A stretch of 64,000 bases of DNA from Luteimonas panaciterrae (GCF_020511115.1 NZ_JAJAVH010000008.1:124001-188000), one strand, 5' to 3'. Shown: positions 19,571 to 28,854, counted from the stretch's first letter. Numbers and translations: made by a program. The notes: generated by a model not told the origin, from the letters alone.

Positions 19571-19657
19571 AGGCGTTTCGCCCCTGAAGGGGCGAGTTCA
19601 TTTCTTTTGGGGCTTACCAAAAGAAATGAACTCGGCCGCGTAGCGGACGAAACGCTT
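19571..19657. repeat. 87-bp nested inverted repeat (17-bp perfect inner stem)
   Basis: gagttcatttcttttgg (19594-19610) pairs exactly with 19617-19633 around a 6-nt loop; outside it gcgtttcg (19573-19580) pairs with cgaaacgc (19648-19655). The result is a long hairpin with an AT-rich inner stem, unlike the neighbouring genes in base use. It lies 60 bp after the second cytochrome gene. It resembles a dispersed non-coding repeat and could also end that transcript. Confidence 0.7.
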
Positions 19658-19771
19658 TTGATTTTCGACAGCAACAGCCAAGAGCAAAGACACTGGATGA
19701 CCAGCCATTCGGCTGTTAAAAACCCACCTTCGCGGGAATGACGAGCAACGGCAACGGCAACAGCCAAATGG

Positions 19772-19796
19772 ATCCCAGCTTCCGCTGGGATGACGA
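19772..19796. repeat. REP-like palindrome (ATCCCAGC..GCTGGGATGACG)
   Basis: atcccagc (19772-19779) and gctgggat (19784-19791) flank ttcc, followed by the TGACG tail seen in the other copies. A degenerate relative (cgcgggaatgacga) is at about 19731-19744. It lies in the 271-bp gap before rarD. Member of the dispersed family also at 40167, 43412, 46693, 55046 and 55709. Confidence 0.65.
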
Positions 19797-19803
19797 GCGA
19801 AGG

Positions 19804-20718
19804 CTACGTCGCCTCAGCCACTACCCGCCGCCGCGACCGCCACCACCCCTCACCAGCAAAAATGGCCAAACTGATCCAAATAAACACAAACCCAATCAAC
19901 CGATCCCGATCAAACGGCTCATGCAACACAAACACCCCGATCAAGAACTGCAACGTCGGCGCAATGTACTGCATCAACCCGATGATCGAATAAGGCACCC
20001 GCCGCACCGCATAAGCGAACCCGATCAACGGCAACGCCGTCAGCGCGCCCGCCAGCACCAGTAGCGCATCCATCCCGGTGCCCCATCCGGCGGAGAAGAA
20101 CTGACCGGCCCCATGCGTCTCGCTCCACACCAACAGAGCGAGCGCCGGCAGGAATAGATACAGGCTCTCGATCCCGAGCCCGGGAATCGAATCCACCGCC
20201 ACTATCTTGCGCACCAGTCCGTACAACCCGAACGAGCCGGCCAGCGCCAACGCGATCCACGGAAAACTGCCGTAGTTGAACGTCAGCCACAGCACGCCGA
20301 TCGTCGCGATCCCCGCCGCCAGCCACTGCGCCGACGTCAGCTTCTCGCGCAGCAACAGCACGCCCAGCACCACGTTGAGCAGCGGATTGATGAAGTAACC
20401 GAGACTCGTCTCCACGACATGCCCCGCGTTCACCGCCCAGATGTACAGGCTCCAGTTGAACGCGATCAGCGTTCCGCTCAACGCCAGCAAGCCGGCGACG
20501 CGCGGCTGCGACAGCAACGCACGCCACCATTGCACGCCCTGCTTCCAGCACAGCCAGCCGACGACCAGGATCGTGCTCCACACCACGCGATGCAGCACGA
20601 TCTGCAGCGACGGCACCGCCTTCAGGGCATGCCAGTACAACGGCATCAAACCCCAGAGCACGAAGGAAGCGGCCGCGGTCCACAAACCGCGGCGATCGAG
20701 GGCGAGCGTGGGCGTCAT
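19804..20718 (-). CDS. rarD: EamA-family transporter RarD
   Basis: A 304-residue inner-membrane protein with about ten hydrophobic spans and the RarD hallmarks (GLMPLYWHALKAVPSLQIVLHR at 18-40, TSLGYFINPLLNVVLGVLLLRE, and IGLMQYIAPTLQFLIGV near the C-terminus). RarD proteins are drug/metabolite-transporter superfamily members whose substrate is not known (E. coli RarD was named for chloramphenicol sensitivity). It overlaps the upstream EamA gene by 4 bp (ATGA), so the two are translated together. Start is ATG 20716-20718. Confidence 0.93.
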   Translation of the reverse strand: MTPTLALDRRGLWTAAASFVLWGLMPLYWHALKAVPSLQIVLHRVVWSTILVVGWLCWKQGVQWWRALLSQPRVAGLLALSGTLIAFNWSLYIWAVNAGHVVETSLGYFINPLLNVVLGVLLLREKLTSAQWLAAGIATIGVLWLTFNYGSFPWIALALAGSFGLYGLVRKIVAVDSIPGLGIESLYLFLPALALLVWSETHGAGQFFSAGWGTGMDALLVLAGALTALPLIGFAYAVRRVPYSIIGLMQYIAPTLQFLIGVFVLHEPFDRDRLIGFVFIWISLAIFAGEGWWRSRRRVVAEAT

Positions 20719-21650
20719 GCCGTTTCCTCGGCGGGGCGCTGCGTCGTCACCGTCTGCTTCTGCGCGCGCAGTTTGCCGAGCGTGATCGCGACCACGCCGA
20801 GCAGGATCACAGCCATCGCACCGATGTCGTGCGCGGTGAAGCGTTCACCCGCCAGCATCACACCGAGAACCACCGCGATCACCGGATTGACGTAGGCGTA
20901 GCTGCCGGCCAGCGCCGGACGCACGTTGTGCAGCAACCAGATGTACGCGGAGAACCCGATCAGCGAACCGAACAACAGCAGATAGCCCACCGACGCCAGC
21001 GCCTTGGGCGTGGGCACCGCCGCGAAGCGTTCGCCCAACAGCAACCCGACCACCAGCATCACGGCACCGCCGCACAGCATCTGCGCCGCCGCGCCCATGA
21101 AGGGCGTGGGCAGATCGCGGCCTCGGCTCCACACCGAACCGAATGCCCACACCACCGAGGCCACGAGCAACGCCACCAGCCCCCACGGCGTCGCCGTGAG
21201 GCTGCCACCGGCGTTGAGCCACAGCACGCCCACGAAGCCGATGCCCAGCCCCAGCCATTCGATGCGTGTCGGAGACTGGCCGCGCATCGCCGAGAACAGA
21301 CCGATCCACAGCGGTGCCGAACCCACCGCCATCGCGGCCAGGCCCGAGGACACCGACTGCTCCGCGATGCACACCAAGCCATTGCCGCCACCCAGCAGCA
21401 ACACGCCCATCAAGGCGCTGTTGCGCCACTGCCGTAGCGTCGGCGCCGGCATGCCGCGCAGCCGCAGGACGGCATACATCAAGCTGCCGGCGATCAGGAA
21501 GCGGATGCCTCCCATCAGCAGAGGCGGGAATCCGCCTTCGAGCGCGAAGCGAATGCCGAGGTAGGTCGACCCCCAGACCACGTACACGGCGGCAAGCGCG
21601 AGCGCGACGGCTAGGCCGCGCGGCATGGCGGAGACGGAAGAGGCAGACAT
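20715..21650 (-). CDS. EamA/DMT-family exporter (YedA-like)
   Basis: A 311-residue protein of ten predicted membrane spans with the YedA-type start (AAVYVVWGSTYLGIRFALEGGFPPLLMGGIRF) and two EamA repeats; the second contains YAYVNPVIAVVLGVMLAGE, diagnostic of this exporter group. It probably exports amino acids or related metabolites. An Lrp/AsnC regulator is encoded divergently 151 bp away, an arrangement often seen for amino-acid exporters, so the regulator may control it. Cotranscribed with rarD. Confidence 0.92.
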   Translation of the reverse strand: MSASSVSAMPRGLAVALALAAVYVVWGSTYLGIRFALEGGFPPLLMGGIRFLIAGSLMYAVLRLRGMPAPTLRQWRNSALMGVLLLGGGNGLVCIAEQSVSSGLAAMAVGSAPLWIGLFSAMRGQSPTRIEWLGLGIGFVGVLWLNAGGSLTATPWGLVALLVASVVWAFGSVWSRGRDLPTPFMGAAAQMLCGGAVMLVVGLLLGERFAAVPTPKALASVGYLLLFGSLIGFSAYIWLLHNVRPALAGSYAYVNPVIAVVLGVMLAGERFTAHDIGAMAVILLGVVAITLGKLRAQKQTVTTQRPAEETA

Positions 21651-21801
21651 GTGGGGTTCCAGAGTCGGAGCTGCGAGTCGCGCGGCGCGCGATCGGTTTC
21701 AACAGCTCCATGGGTGCAGACTAGCGGGACAGCAAGCACACTGCTTGAAATTTCGTGCATCCAAACGCGAAAATTTTGCATAGCTGGCTTGAGGACGATT
21801 C

Positions 21802-22296
21802 ATGGCAGCGACACCTCCGATTCTCGACGAGTTCGACCACAAGCTGCTCGAGCTGCTGCAGCGCGACGCCGACACCACGCTGTCGGTGCTCGGCGATGCG
21901 GTCGGCCTATCAGCGAGCGCCGTGCAGCGCCGGCTGACGCGCTATCGCAAGAGCGGGCTGCTGCGTCAGGTGGCGGTGCTCGATCCGGCGCAACTCGGCA
22001 ATCTCACCCTGGCCGCCGTGCTGGTGACGCTGGAACGCGAATCGGCCAAGAAACACACCGCCTTCCATGCCCGCATGCGCGCCGCGCCGGAAGTGCAGCA
22101 GTGCTACGTGCTGGCCGGCGACTGGGATTATCTGGTGATCCTGGCCACCACCAGCATCGCCCATTGCCGCGAGGTCGCCGAGCGCCTGTTCTACGACGAG
22201 GGCAACATCAAGCGCTACGACACCCGGTTCGTGTTCGACACGGTGAAGCTGGGCCTGCAGCTACCGACCCGGCCGCCGCCGCGCCGGCGCAAGTAG
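21802..22296 (+). CDS. Lrp/AsnC-family transcriptional regulator
   Basis: A 164-residue regulator: an AsnC-type winged helix-turn-helix at residues 8-65 (LDEFDHKLLELLQRDADTTLSVLGDAVGLSASAVQRR) and a C-terminal RAM ligand-binding domain at about 75-150 (VLAGDWDYLVILATTSIAHC). Such proteins sense amino acids and bind DNA as oligomers. It is divergent from the EamA exporter pair, which it probably regulates. GAGGA Shine-Dalgarno precedes ATG 21802. The tail is Pro/Arg-rich. Confidence 0.92.
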   Translation: MAATPPILDEFDHKLLELLQRDADTTLSVLGDAVGLSASAVQRRLTRYRKSGLLRQVAVLDPAQLGNLTLAAVLVTLERESAKKHTAFHARMRAAPEVQQCYVLAGDWDYLVILATTSIAHCREVAERLFYDEGNIKRYDTRFVFDTVKLGLQLPTRPPPRRRK

Positions 22297-22314
22297 GACC
22301 GCGCCGGCGAAGCA

Positions 22315-23160
22315 TCAGGCCGCATTGCCGCGGCCGGCATGCTCGCGCTGCAGCAGGCGGTCCTTCAGCGGCAAGCCCCAGCGATAACCGCCGAGCGAAC
22401 CGTCGCCGCGAATCACGCGATGACAGGGCACGATCACCGCGATGCGGTTGTGCGCGCAGGCACTGGCGACCGCGCGCGTGGCGCGCGGCTCGCCCAGCCC
22501 CGCCGCGACTTCGGCATAGCTGCGCGTCTGTCCGGCCGGGATCTTCATCAGTGCATCCCAAACGCGCTTCTGGAACGCCGTGCCGAGCAGATCGACCGGC
22601 ACCTGCGTGCGTTTGCCTGCGAGTGCATCCGCCACCGCGCGCACGCGCGGGGCCAGGAATTCGTCGCGTCCGGCATCGACGCGCTCAAGGTTCGCGTTCG
22701 GGAATTCGGTGCGCAGTTTCGCTTCGAGTTCGGCATTCTCGCCCGAAGAGGCCACGACCTCGACCATGCAGATTCCGCGCTCGGTGGCGGCGACGAGCGC
22801 ACGGCCCAGCGCGGTGTCGATGACGCTCCAGCGGATCGCTTCACCGGCGCCGCCGGCGCGATAGCGCGCGGGCGTCATGCCGAGCTTGACCGCGCCGCCC
22901 TCGTACACGCGCGAGGGCGAGCCGTAGCCGGCGTCGTAAAGCGCGCCACTGATGTCGTCGCCTTCGCGCAAGGCCGCCTTCAGCAGTTCGAGTTTGCGCT
23001 GCGCGCTGTATTCGGCCGGGCTGAGGCCGAACTGCGCGCGGAAACGCCGCTGCAGATGCGAAGCGCTCAGGCCTACCGCGCCGGCCAGTTCGGCGAGCGA
23101 GAGATCGTCGCCTTCGAGCAGTTTGCGGGCGCGTTCTAGTTTGTCGTTGATTTTGTCCAC
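22315..23160 (-). CDS. Ada-like AraC/methylated-DNA cysteine methyltransferase
   Basis: A 281-residue fusion of an AraC-type helix-turn-helix (about 10-105; LSLAELAGAVGLSASHLQRRFRAQFGLSPAEY) and an O6-methylguanine-DNA methyltransferase domain (about 120-275) with active-site Cys near 246 in VPCHRVIR. It repairs O6-alkylguanine by self-alkylation and may regulate its own gene. The N-terminal zinc domain of full-length Ada, which takes methyl groups from phosphotriesters, is absent, so the classic Ada methyl switch is missing. The start is GTG 23158-23160; no suitable ATG is in frame. It is convergent with the Lrp gene. Confidence 0.9.
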   Translation of the reverse strand: MDKINDKLERARKLLEGDDLSLAELAGAVGLSASHLQRRFRAQFGLSPAEYSAQRKLELLKAALREGDDISGALYDAGYGSPSRVYEGGAVKLGMTPARYRAGGAGEAIRWSVIDTALGRALVAATERGICMVEVVASSGENAELEAKLRTEFPNANLERVDAGRDEFLAPRVRAVADALAGKRTQVPVDLLGTAFQKRVWDALMKIPAGQTRSYAEVAAGLGEPRATRAVASACAHNRIAVIVPCHRVIRGDGSLGGYRWGLPLKDRLLQREHAGRGNAA

Positions 23161-23174
23161 GGCATGAACGATAA

Positions 23175-23193
23175 CGGGCGCCCGAGGCGCCCG
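23175..23193. terminator. GC-rich stem-loop between prc and the Ada-like gene
   Basis: cgggcgcc (23175-23182) and ggcgcccg (23186-23193) form a perfect 8-bp stem with a 3-nt loop, 66 bp beyond the prc stop on the minus strand and 15 bp before the Ada-like start. Only a weak T-rich stretch (ttatcgtt) follows. It could end prc transcription or sit in the leader of the Ada-like gene. Confidence 0.35.
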
Positions 23194-23258
23194 CTATCCG
23201 ATTCTTGCACTGTCCTTCCCTCGCTCATGCGGGAGAAGAAAACCTGATCCGACAGCGA

Positions 23259-25445
23259 TCAGTCAGCCCAATGTCCCGGCGTTTTCGCTTCAGGCAACAC
23301 CTGTCCGGCCAGCGTGCGATCGTTGTGCAGCAGCTGGATCGCATCGCCGAGAATCGACGCGGATTCGCGCAGCAGCGGATCAGGTGCCTTCTCCGCCGCC
23401 TTCTCGCGCGCTGCGTCCTTGGCGATGTCGCGTTCGCTGTACGTCAGGCCATCGTCGGCGGCATCGTCGGCCAGCGGATCGAGCGGCAGACCAAGCGCCT
23501 TGCGCTGCTCCTGACGCGACTTGCGCTTGGCGTCCTGACGATCGCGCTCGGCGCGGCGCTCGGCTTCGTTGAGCGAGATGTATTTCTTCGCTTCCTCGGC
23601 GCGGAATTCGGCGACGTCTTCCTCGACCCACTGGAATTCCTTGTCGTTCGCCACGCGCGCCTTGTGCAGGGTATCGAGCCTGGGCAGCAGGATCGCGAAG
23701 TTGCCGTACTGCGTGTGCGGCACGCCGGCGATGCGGGTCCACGGCAAGGCGTTGTCGTAGGTGCTCTCGCCGAACTTGGAGGCGTCGACCATCACCGGGA
23801 ACTGGATGTCCGGCACCACGCCCTTGTTCTGCGTGCTGCTGCCGCCGGGCAGGAAGAACTGCGCGATGGTCAGCTTCACCTGGCCGTAGCGCTTCTGTTC
23901 GTTGCCGGGCCAGCGGTCGAGGTCGACCAGGTTCTGCACGGTGCCCTTGCCGAAGGTGGTCTCGCCGATCACCAGACCGCGGCCGTAATCCTGGATGGCG
24001 CCCGCAAAGATTTCCGAAGCGGACGCGGAGCCGCGATTGACCAGCACGGCCAGCGGGCCGTCCCAGGAAACACCGGACTCGTCGTCGCTGTCCACGCCGA
24101 CGCGACCGCCGGATTCGCGCACCTGCACCACCGGGCCCTTGTCGATGAACAGGCCGGTGAGTTCCACCGCTTCGTTGAGCGAACCGCCGCCGTTGTTGCG
24201 CAGGTCCAGCACCACGCCGTCGACCTTCTGCGCCTTGAACTGCTGCAGCAGCTTCGCCACGTCGCGCGTGGCCGAGGCGTAATCGCCGTTGTTCTTCCGG
24301 CGGCCATCGAAATCCTGATAGAACGCTTCAAGCTTGACCACGCCGATGCGGCGCTGCGGCTCGCCGTTGCCGGCGGGCAGATCGAGGATCTGCGATTTCG
24401 CCGCCTGCTCTTCCAGGCGGATGCGGGCGCGCGTGAGCACCACGCGCACCGGCTTGCTGTCGAGCGTGGCTTCGGCCGGCACGATGTCCAGGCGCACCTG
24501 CGTGCCGCTCTTGCCCTTGATCTTCTCGACCACGTCGTCAATGCGCCAGCCGATCACGTCTTCCATCGTGCCGCTGGTGCCCTGGCCGACGCCGACAATG
24601 CGATCGCCCGGCTTGAACTTCTTGCTGAGCGCGGCGGGGCCGCCGACGATCAGCTCGCGGATCACCACCACGTCGTCCTGCTTCTGCAGTTGCGCGCCGA
24701 TGCCTTCCAGCGACAGCGACATGCTCTGGTTGAAGCGTTCGGCCTCGCGCGGATCGAAGTAGTCGGTATGCGGATCGATCGAGGACGCGTAGGCATTGAG
24801 GAAGCTGGAGAACGCGTCGTTGCCGTCGAGCTGGGCGATCGACGAAGCGTTGTTGGCGTAGCGCTTGTCGAGCGTCTTGCGGATGTCCTCCGGCTTCTTG
24901 CCGGCCAGCTTCAGGCGCAGCCAGTCGTTGCGCACGGACTGTTTCCACAGCGCGTCGAGTTCGGCCTCGTCCTTCGCCCACGGCGCGTCCTTGCGTTCGT
25001 AGTACCAACGGTCGTTACCGTTGAAGTCGAAGATGTCCTGATTGAGCAGCGCGCGCGCATAGGCGAGGCGCTGGCTCACGCGCTGCTTGTAGACGGCGAA
25101 GATGGCGAAGGCCGGATCGAGCTGGCCGTTCTTGACGGAATCGCCGAGGGTGTTCTTGTAGGGCTCGAACTTGGCGATGTCGGCGGCGGTGAAGAACACC
25201 TTGCTGCCGTCGAGCGCCTCGAGATAACGCTTGAAGATGTCCCCCGACAGATGCGCGTCCAGCGAACCGGGGCGATACGCGTAGCGGCTGTCGGACAGCA
25301 GTCCGTAGACCAGCTTGGACGTGGTGGCCTGATCGGCGCTGGCGGACGAGGGAATGGCCTTGTCTTCGCCGCGCGCCATCAGCACCAGTGGTACCGAGAG
25401 GGCCAGGGCAATCAGGGAAATGGACAGCGGGCGGGACAGATTCAT
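23259..25445 (-). CDS. prc: Carboxy-terminal (tail-specific) processing protease
   Basis: A 728-residue periplasmic S41 protease of the Prc/Tsp type. Signal peptide at 1-24 (MNLSRPLSISLIALALSVPL); N-terminal Tsp domain; PDZ domain at about 215-310; S41 catalytic core with Ser near 475 (NRGSASASEIF) and Lys near 500 (TTFGKGTVQN); C-terminal DUF3340-like helical region, highly charged. It degrades proteins with non-polar C-termini and in E. coli trims FtsI and controls MepS. ATG 25443-25445 is chosen since it gives the signal peptide; the frame upstream is Arg/Pro-rich and not part of the protein. A 263-bp non-coding gap separates it from lipA. Confidence 0.95.
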   Translation of the reverse strand: MNLSRPLSISLIALALSVPLVLMARGEDKAIPSSASADQATTSKLVYGLLSDSRYAYRPGSLDAHLSGDIFKRYLEALDGSKVFFTAADIAKFEPYKNTLGDSVKNGQLDPAFAIFAVYKQRVSQRLAYARALLNQDIFDFNGNDRWYYERKDAPWAKDEAELDALWKQSVRNDWLRLKLAGKKPEDIRKTLDKRYANNASSIAQLDGNDAFSSFLNAYASSIDPHTDYFDPREAERFNQSMSLSLEGIGAQLQKQDDVVVIRELIVGGPAALSKKFKPGDRIVGVGQGTSGTMEDVIGWRIDDVVEKIKGKSGTQVRLDIVPAEATLDSKPVRVVLTRARIRLEEQAAKSQILDLPAGNGEPQRRIGVVKLEAFYQDFDGRRKNNGDYASATRDVAKLLQQFKAQKVDGVVLDLRNNGGGSLNEAVELTGLFIDKGPVVQVRESGGRVGVDSDDESGVSWDGPLAVLVNRGSASASEIFAGAIQDYGRGLVIGETTFGKGTVQNLVDLDRWPGNEQKRYGQVKLTIAQFFLPGGSSTQNKGVVPDIQFPVMVDASKFGESTYDNALPWTRIAGVPHTQYGNFAILLPRLDTLHKARVANDKEFQWVEEDVAEFRAEEAKKYISLNEAERRAERDRQDAKRKSRQEQRKALGLPLDPLADDAADDGLTYSERDIAKDAAREKAAEKAPDPLLRESASILGDAIQLLHNDRTLAGQVLPEAKTPGHWAD

Positions 25446-25708
25446 GCGTTCACTCGATGATGGGCCGCGTCGGCGAACGTGTGGAGGCGCCGCTGCGGCC
25501 CTGGAAACCCGGCGGAGCCGGGCTGGAGGGTGTCCGGAGCCAATCGAATGCGCCACGGACGGTAGTACCACTATAGGGTCCGGTTTAGACGACGCAACAG
25601 TCCGAAAGTTGCGCCTTGGACCACTCTACCCGTGGCGATTGGAACGGTTGTGAATGAAACGTAGGCGGATCGTCCTCGTGCGGAGCCTCGCCCCGCTCCC
25701 ATTCAGGC

Positions 25709-26725
25709 TCAGGCGGCGACGCCTGCCTCGGCCGCCTGCCGGTCGGCATGATAGGAGGAGCGCACCAGCGGCCCCGAGGCGACGTGGGTGAAGCCCAGCG
25801 ACATGCCGTAGGTCTCCAGCGCCTTGAACTCCTCCGGCGTCCAGTAGCGCAGCACCGGGTGGTGGTGCGCGCTGGGCTGCAGGTACTGGCCTATGGTGAC
25901 CATGTCCACATCGTGCGCGCGCAGGTCGCGCAGCGTGGCCTGTACCTGCTCCATGGTTTCGCCCAGCCCCAGCATGATGCCGGACTTGGTGGGCACCTCC
26001 GGATGCTGGCGCTTGAACTGCTGTAGCAGGGTCAGCGACCACTGGTAATCGGCGCCGGGGCGGACGTTGCGGTACAGGTCCGGCACGGTCTCGACGTTGT
26101 GGTTGAACACGTCCGGCGGATTGGTGGCCAGGATTTCCAGCGCGCGCTCCATGCGGCCCTTGCCGCGGAAGTCCGGCGTGAGGATCTCGATCTTGGTGTT
26201 CGGCGTCTTGGCGCGGATCTGGGCGATGCAGTCGACGAAGTGCTGGGCGCCGCCGTCACGCAGGTCGTCGCGGTCGACGCTGGTCACCACCACGTATTTC
26301 AGTCCCATGTCGGCGATGGTGTTGGCCAGATTCACCGGCTCGAACGGATCGGGCGGCTTGGGGCGGCCGTGGGCGACGTCGCAGAAGCTGCAGCGGCGCG
26401 TGCAGACCTCGCCGAGGATCATGAAGGTGGCGGTGCCGTGGCCGAAGCATTCGTGAATATTGGGGCAGCTCGCTTCCTCGCAGACCGTGACCAGGCGGTT
26501 CTCGCGCAGCTTGGCCTTGAGCGCGGCCACCGCGCCGTTGCTGGGAATGCGCACGCGAATCCACGATGGCTTGCGCAGCACGGGCGCGTCGACGAATTGC
26601 ACCGGCGAACGCGCGATCTTGTCGCCGGCGACTTGTTTCACTCCCGCCTGCAGCGGACTCGCCTGTTGCGCCGCATCGGCGGAGACGACTTGGAGGGGAA
26701 TCGCGCGGGGGGTGGTTTCGCTCAT
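25709..26725 (-). CDS. lipA: Lipoyl synthase
   Basis: A 338-residue radical-SAM enzyme that inserts two sulfurs into protein-bound octanoate to make lipoate. The auxiliary cluster Cys are 82, 87 and 93 ([12 protein letters not shown]) and the radical-SAM Cys are 108, 112 and 115 (CTRRCSFC); the family C-terminus ([12 protein letters not shown] with the conserved RSSY) is present. It acts on octanoyl groups placed by LipB, encoded 39 bp upstream, giving the usual ybeD-lipB-lipA order. ATG at 26723-26725. Confidence 0.97.
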   Translation of the reverse strand: MSETTPRAIPLQVVSADAAQQASPLQAGVKQVAGDKIARSPVQFVDAPVLRKPSWIRVRIPSNGAVAALKAKLRENRLVTVCEEASCPNIHECFGHGTATFMILGEVCTRRCSFCDVAHGRPKPPDPFEPVNLANTIADMGLKYVVVTSVDRDDLRDGGAQHFVDCIAQIRAKTPNTKIEILTPDFRGKGRMERALEILATNPPDVFNHNVETVPDLYRNVRPGADYQWSLTLLQQFKRQHPEVPTKSGIMLGLGETMEQVQATLRDLRAHDVDMVTIGQYLQPSAHHHPVLRYWTPEEFKALETYGMSLGFTHVASGPLVRSSYHADRQAAEAGVAA

Positions 26726-26764
26726 CGGAATCTCGGGAATCAGAAGCGGCGCCTGGCGACAGGC

Positions 26765-27451
26765 TCAGGCGGCTTGCGACAGATCGGGCAAACGCGGCTC
26801 GGCGTGCAGTTCGAGCCCGAACTGGCGGCCCAGCTCGGCCAGCAGCGGCGCCTTGACGGCGTCCAGGCCGGACGGTCCGCCCAAGTCTAGCACCGAGGTC
26901 ACTTGCAGCCCGGCGTAGCCGCAGGGGTTGATGCGGTGGAACGGCTCCAGATCCATCGCCACGTTGAAGGCCAGCCCGTGGAAGGTGCAGCCGCGGCGCA
27001 CGCGGATGCCGAGGGCGGCGACCTTGGCCTCATTCACGTACACGCCGGGCGCGCCGTCGCGGCGTTCGGCATGGATGTTCCAGATGGCCAGGGTGTCGAT
27101 GATGGCCTGTTCGATGCGGGTGACGTAGTCGCGCACGCCCACTTTCAGACGCTTCAGGTCGAGCAGCGGGTAGACCACGATCTGCCCCGGCCCGTGATAG
27201 GTGACCTGGCCGCCGCGATCGACGTGCAGCACCGGAATCTCGCCCGGCATCAGCACGTGTTCGTCCTTCCCGGCCTGGCCGAGCGTGAAGACCGGATCGT
27301 GCTCGACCACCCACAACTCGTCGGGCGTGCCCTCGCCGCGCGCATCGGTGAAACGCTGCATCGCGCGCCAGACCGGCTCGTAGGGCTGCCGGCCAAGGTC
27401 GCGGACCACGGCGTGACGCAACTCCGTTCCGATGGCGCCTACAGCGTCCAT
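26765..27451 (-). CDS. lipB: Lipoyl(octanoyl) transferase
   Basis: A 228-residue transferase that moves octanoyl from acyl-carrier protein to lipoyl domains. Family motifs: [41 protein letters not shown] (with the conserved Lys) and [13 protein letters not shown] (active-site Cys). Cytosolic. Its ATG lies inside the end of ybeD (13-bp overlap), pointing to translational coupling, and lipA follows 39 bp later. Confidence 0.97.
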   Translation of the reverse strand: MDAVGAIGTELRHAVVRDLGRQPYEPVWRAMQRFTDARGEGTPDELWVVEHDPVFTLGQAGKDEHVLMPGEIPVLHVDRGGQVTYHGPGQIVVYPLLDLKRLKVGVRDYVTRIEQAIIDTLAIWNIHAERRDGAPGVYVNEAKVAALGIRVRRGCTFHGLAFNVAMDLEPFHRINPCGYAGLQVTSVLDLGGPSGLDAVKAPLLAELGRQFGLELHAEPRLPDLSQAA

Positions 27452-27717
27452 TTCACTTCCGGGTGCGCGCGCAGGGCCTCGTGCGCGGCCTCGTACTGGA
27501 CGCGGCTGTCGGCACGAAAGCGCAGCTTCACCGAGACGAACCTGCCACCGCTGGATTCGCGCCAGCTGATGGTTTCGTGCAGCACGTCGATGCCGGCGGC
27601 GGTCAGCAACCTGGGGATTTCCGTTTCCAGTCCCGCGCTCGCCGCGCCCATCGCGGTGATCTCGAACTCGCCCGGGAACTGGAATCCGTGCTCGGGGTTA
27701 TCGGATATGATGTTCAT
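27439..27717 (-). CDS. ybeD: DUF493 family protein YbeD
   Basis: A 92-residue small alpha/beta protein (DUF493) with the typical [16 protein letters not shown] start and ACT-like length. Its function is unknown, though it is nearly always encoded just before lipB as here. In E. coli the same gene links dacA to lipB; here a plus-strand CsgG-like gene lies between ybeD and dacC instead. Confidence 0.93.
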   Translation of the reverse strand: MNIISDNPEHGFQFPGEFEITAMGAASAGLETEIPRLLTAAGIDVLHETISWRESSGGRFVSVKLRFRADSRVQYEAAHEALRAHPEVKWTL

Positions 27718-27831
27718 GCCTCGATTATGCGGCCAGGGGGGCGTGATCCCAAGATCGCGCCAGGGTTCGCGGGCAACAGGAAGTTGAACACATCGTTCGT
27801 TTTTTCATTGGGACATAGGGGTAGTAACAGA

Positions 27832-28782
27832 ATGAAAACCTTCACTGGCCACGCGCTGGCCATCGCGTGCTGCTGTCTGCTGCTCACCAGCCAGGACGCC
27901 TTCGCCAGAAAGAGCGCGCAACAGGAGCGCTCCGAGAAGACCACGCAGATCCCCACCTGCGGCAAGAAACTGGGCACGATCACCGTGCTCGAGCCGGAAA
28001 ACCACTGGTGGTCCTCCTACCAGCTCGAATCGCCGGCTGCGCTGATCAAGCTATTCGTCAGCAAATCCAAGTGCTTCACCCTGGTCGACCGCGGCAAGGG
28101 CCTGGCGGCGATGCAGGCCGAGCGCGATCTCGCCTCCAGCGGTGAGCTGCGCAACCGTTCCAACCTGGGCAAGGGCCAGATGAAGGCGGCCGACTACGCC
28201 CTGGTGCCCGACCTGATCTCCAAGAATTCCGACGCCGGCGGCACCAACATCGGCGGCGCGCTGGGCGGGCTGCTCGGCGGCCGCGCCGGCCGCATCCTGG
28301 GCGGGGTCGACCTGAAGAAAAAGACCGCCGACGTGCTGCTGACCGTCACCGACATGCGCTCGTCCGAGCAGCTGGCGATGGCCGAAGGCCATGCCACCAA
28401 GACCGACATCGGCTTCAGCGGCGGCGGTTCCGGCTGGCTGTCGAGTACCCTCGCCGGCGGCGTGGGCGTGTCGAGCTACTCGAACACCGAGATCGGCCAG
28501 GTGATGACGCTCGCCTACCTGCAGGCCTACACCGACCTCGTCGCCGAACTGGGCGGCCTGCCCGAGAACGCCTCCGCCGCCAACGCGCAGCAGGCCGTGA
28601 CCGTGAACAAGCCCGGCCGCCTGCTCAAGCAGTCCAATGGCAAGGGCGGCGCGGTGCGCGATCTCGATCCGGGCATGATGCTCTACCCCACCGGCAACAA
28701 GGACGGCGCGATGTGGGAAGTCGAGGACGAACTTGGCAACAAGGGCTGGGTCAGCTCGAACCTGATCGAACTCTCGCGCTGA
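27832..28782 (+). CDS. Exported CsgG-like protein with C-terminal SH3 domain
   Basis: A 316-residue exported protein. Residues 1-25 form a signal peptide with CCC in the hydrophobic core and a likely SPase I site after AFA; no clear lipobox. Residues about 35-245 resemble the CsgG/curli-assembly fold family (ITVLEPENHW, CFTLVDRGKGLAAMQAERDLASSGELR, a Gly-rich stretch GGALGGLLGGRAGRILGG, then KTADVLLTVTDMRSSEQLAMAEGHA), and about 255-316 a bacterial SH3 domain ending NKGWVSSNLIELS. CsgG-like proteins act at the outer membrane; the SH3 suggests contact with peptidoglycan, which fits the cell-wall genes beside it. It lies opposite in strand to ybeD and dacC. Function otherwise unknown. Confidence 0.82.
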   Translation: MKTFTGHALAIACCCLLLTSQDAFARKSAQQERSEKTTQIPTCGKKLGTITVLEPENHWWSSYQLESPAALIKLFVSKSKCFTLVDRGKGLAAMQAERDLASSGELRNRSNLGKGQMKAADYALVPDLISKNSDAGGTNIGGALGGLLGGRAGRILGGVDLKKKTADVLLTVTDMRSSEQLAMAEGHATKTDIGFSGGGSGWLSSTLAGGVGVSSYSNTEIGQVMTLAYLQAYTDLVAELGGLPENASAANAQQAVTVNKPGRLLKQSNGKGGAVRDLDPGMMLYPTGNKDGAMWEVEDELGNKGWVSSNLIELSR

Positions 28783-28803
28783 TCTCCGTCGTCATGACAC
28801 ACG

Positions 28804-28832
28804 AAAGGCCGGCAATGCCGGCCTTTTGTTTT
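28804..28832 (+). terminator. Rho-independent terminator
   Basis: aaaggccggc / gccggccttt with a 3-nt loop (28804-28826) followed by TGTTTTG, 22 bp after the CsgG-like stop. It is a classical intrinsic terminator, and because the stem is symmetrical it may also stop dacC transcription from the other strand. Confidence 0.88.
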
Positions 28833-28854
28833 GTGCGCGATGCGTGAAACGGGA

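Noticed and set aside
23205-25460. 751-codon plus-strand ORF opposite prc
   Set aside because: Mirror of prc, which has intact PDZ and S41 motifs.
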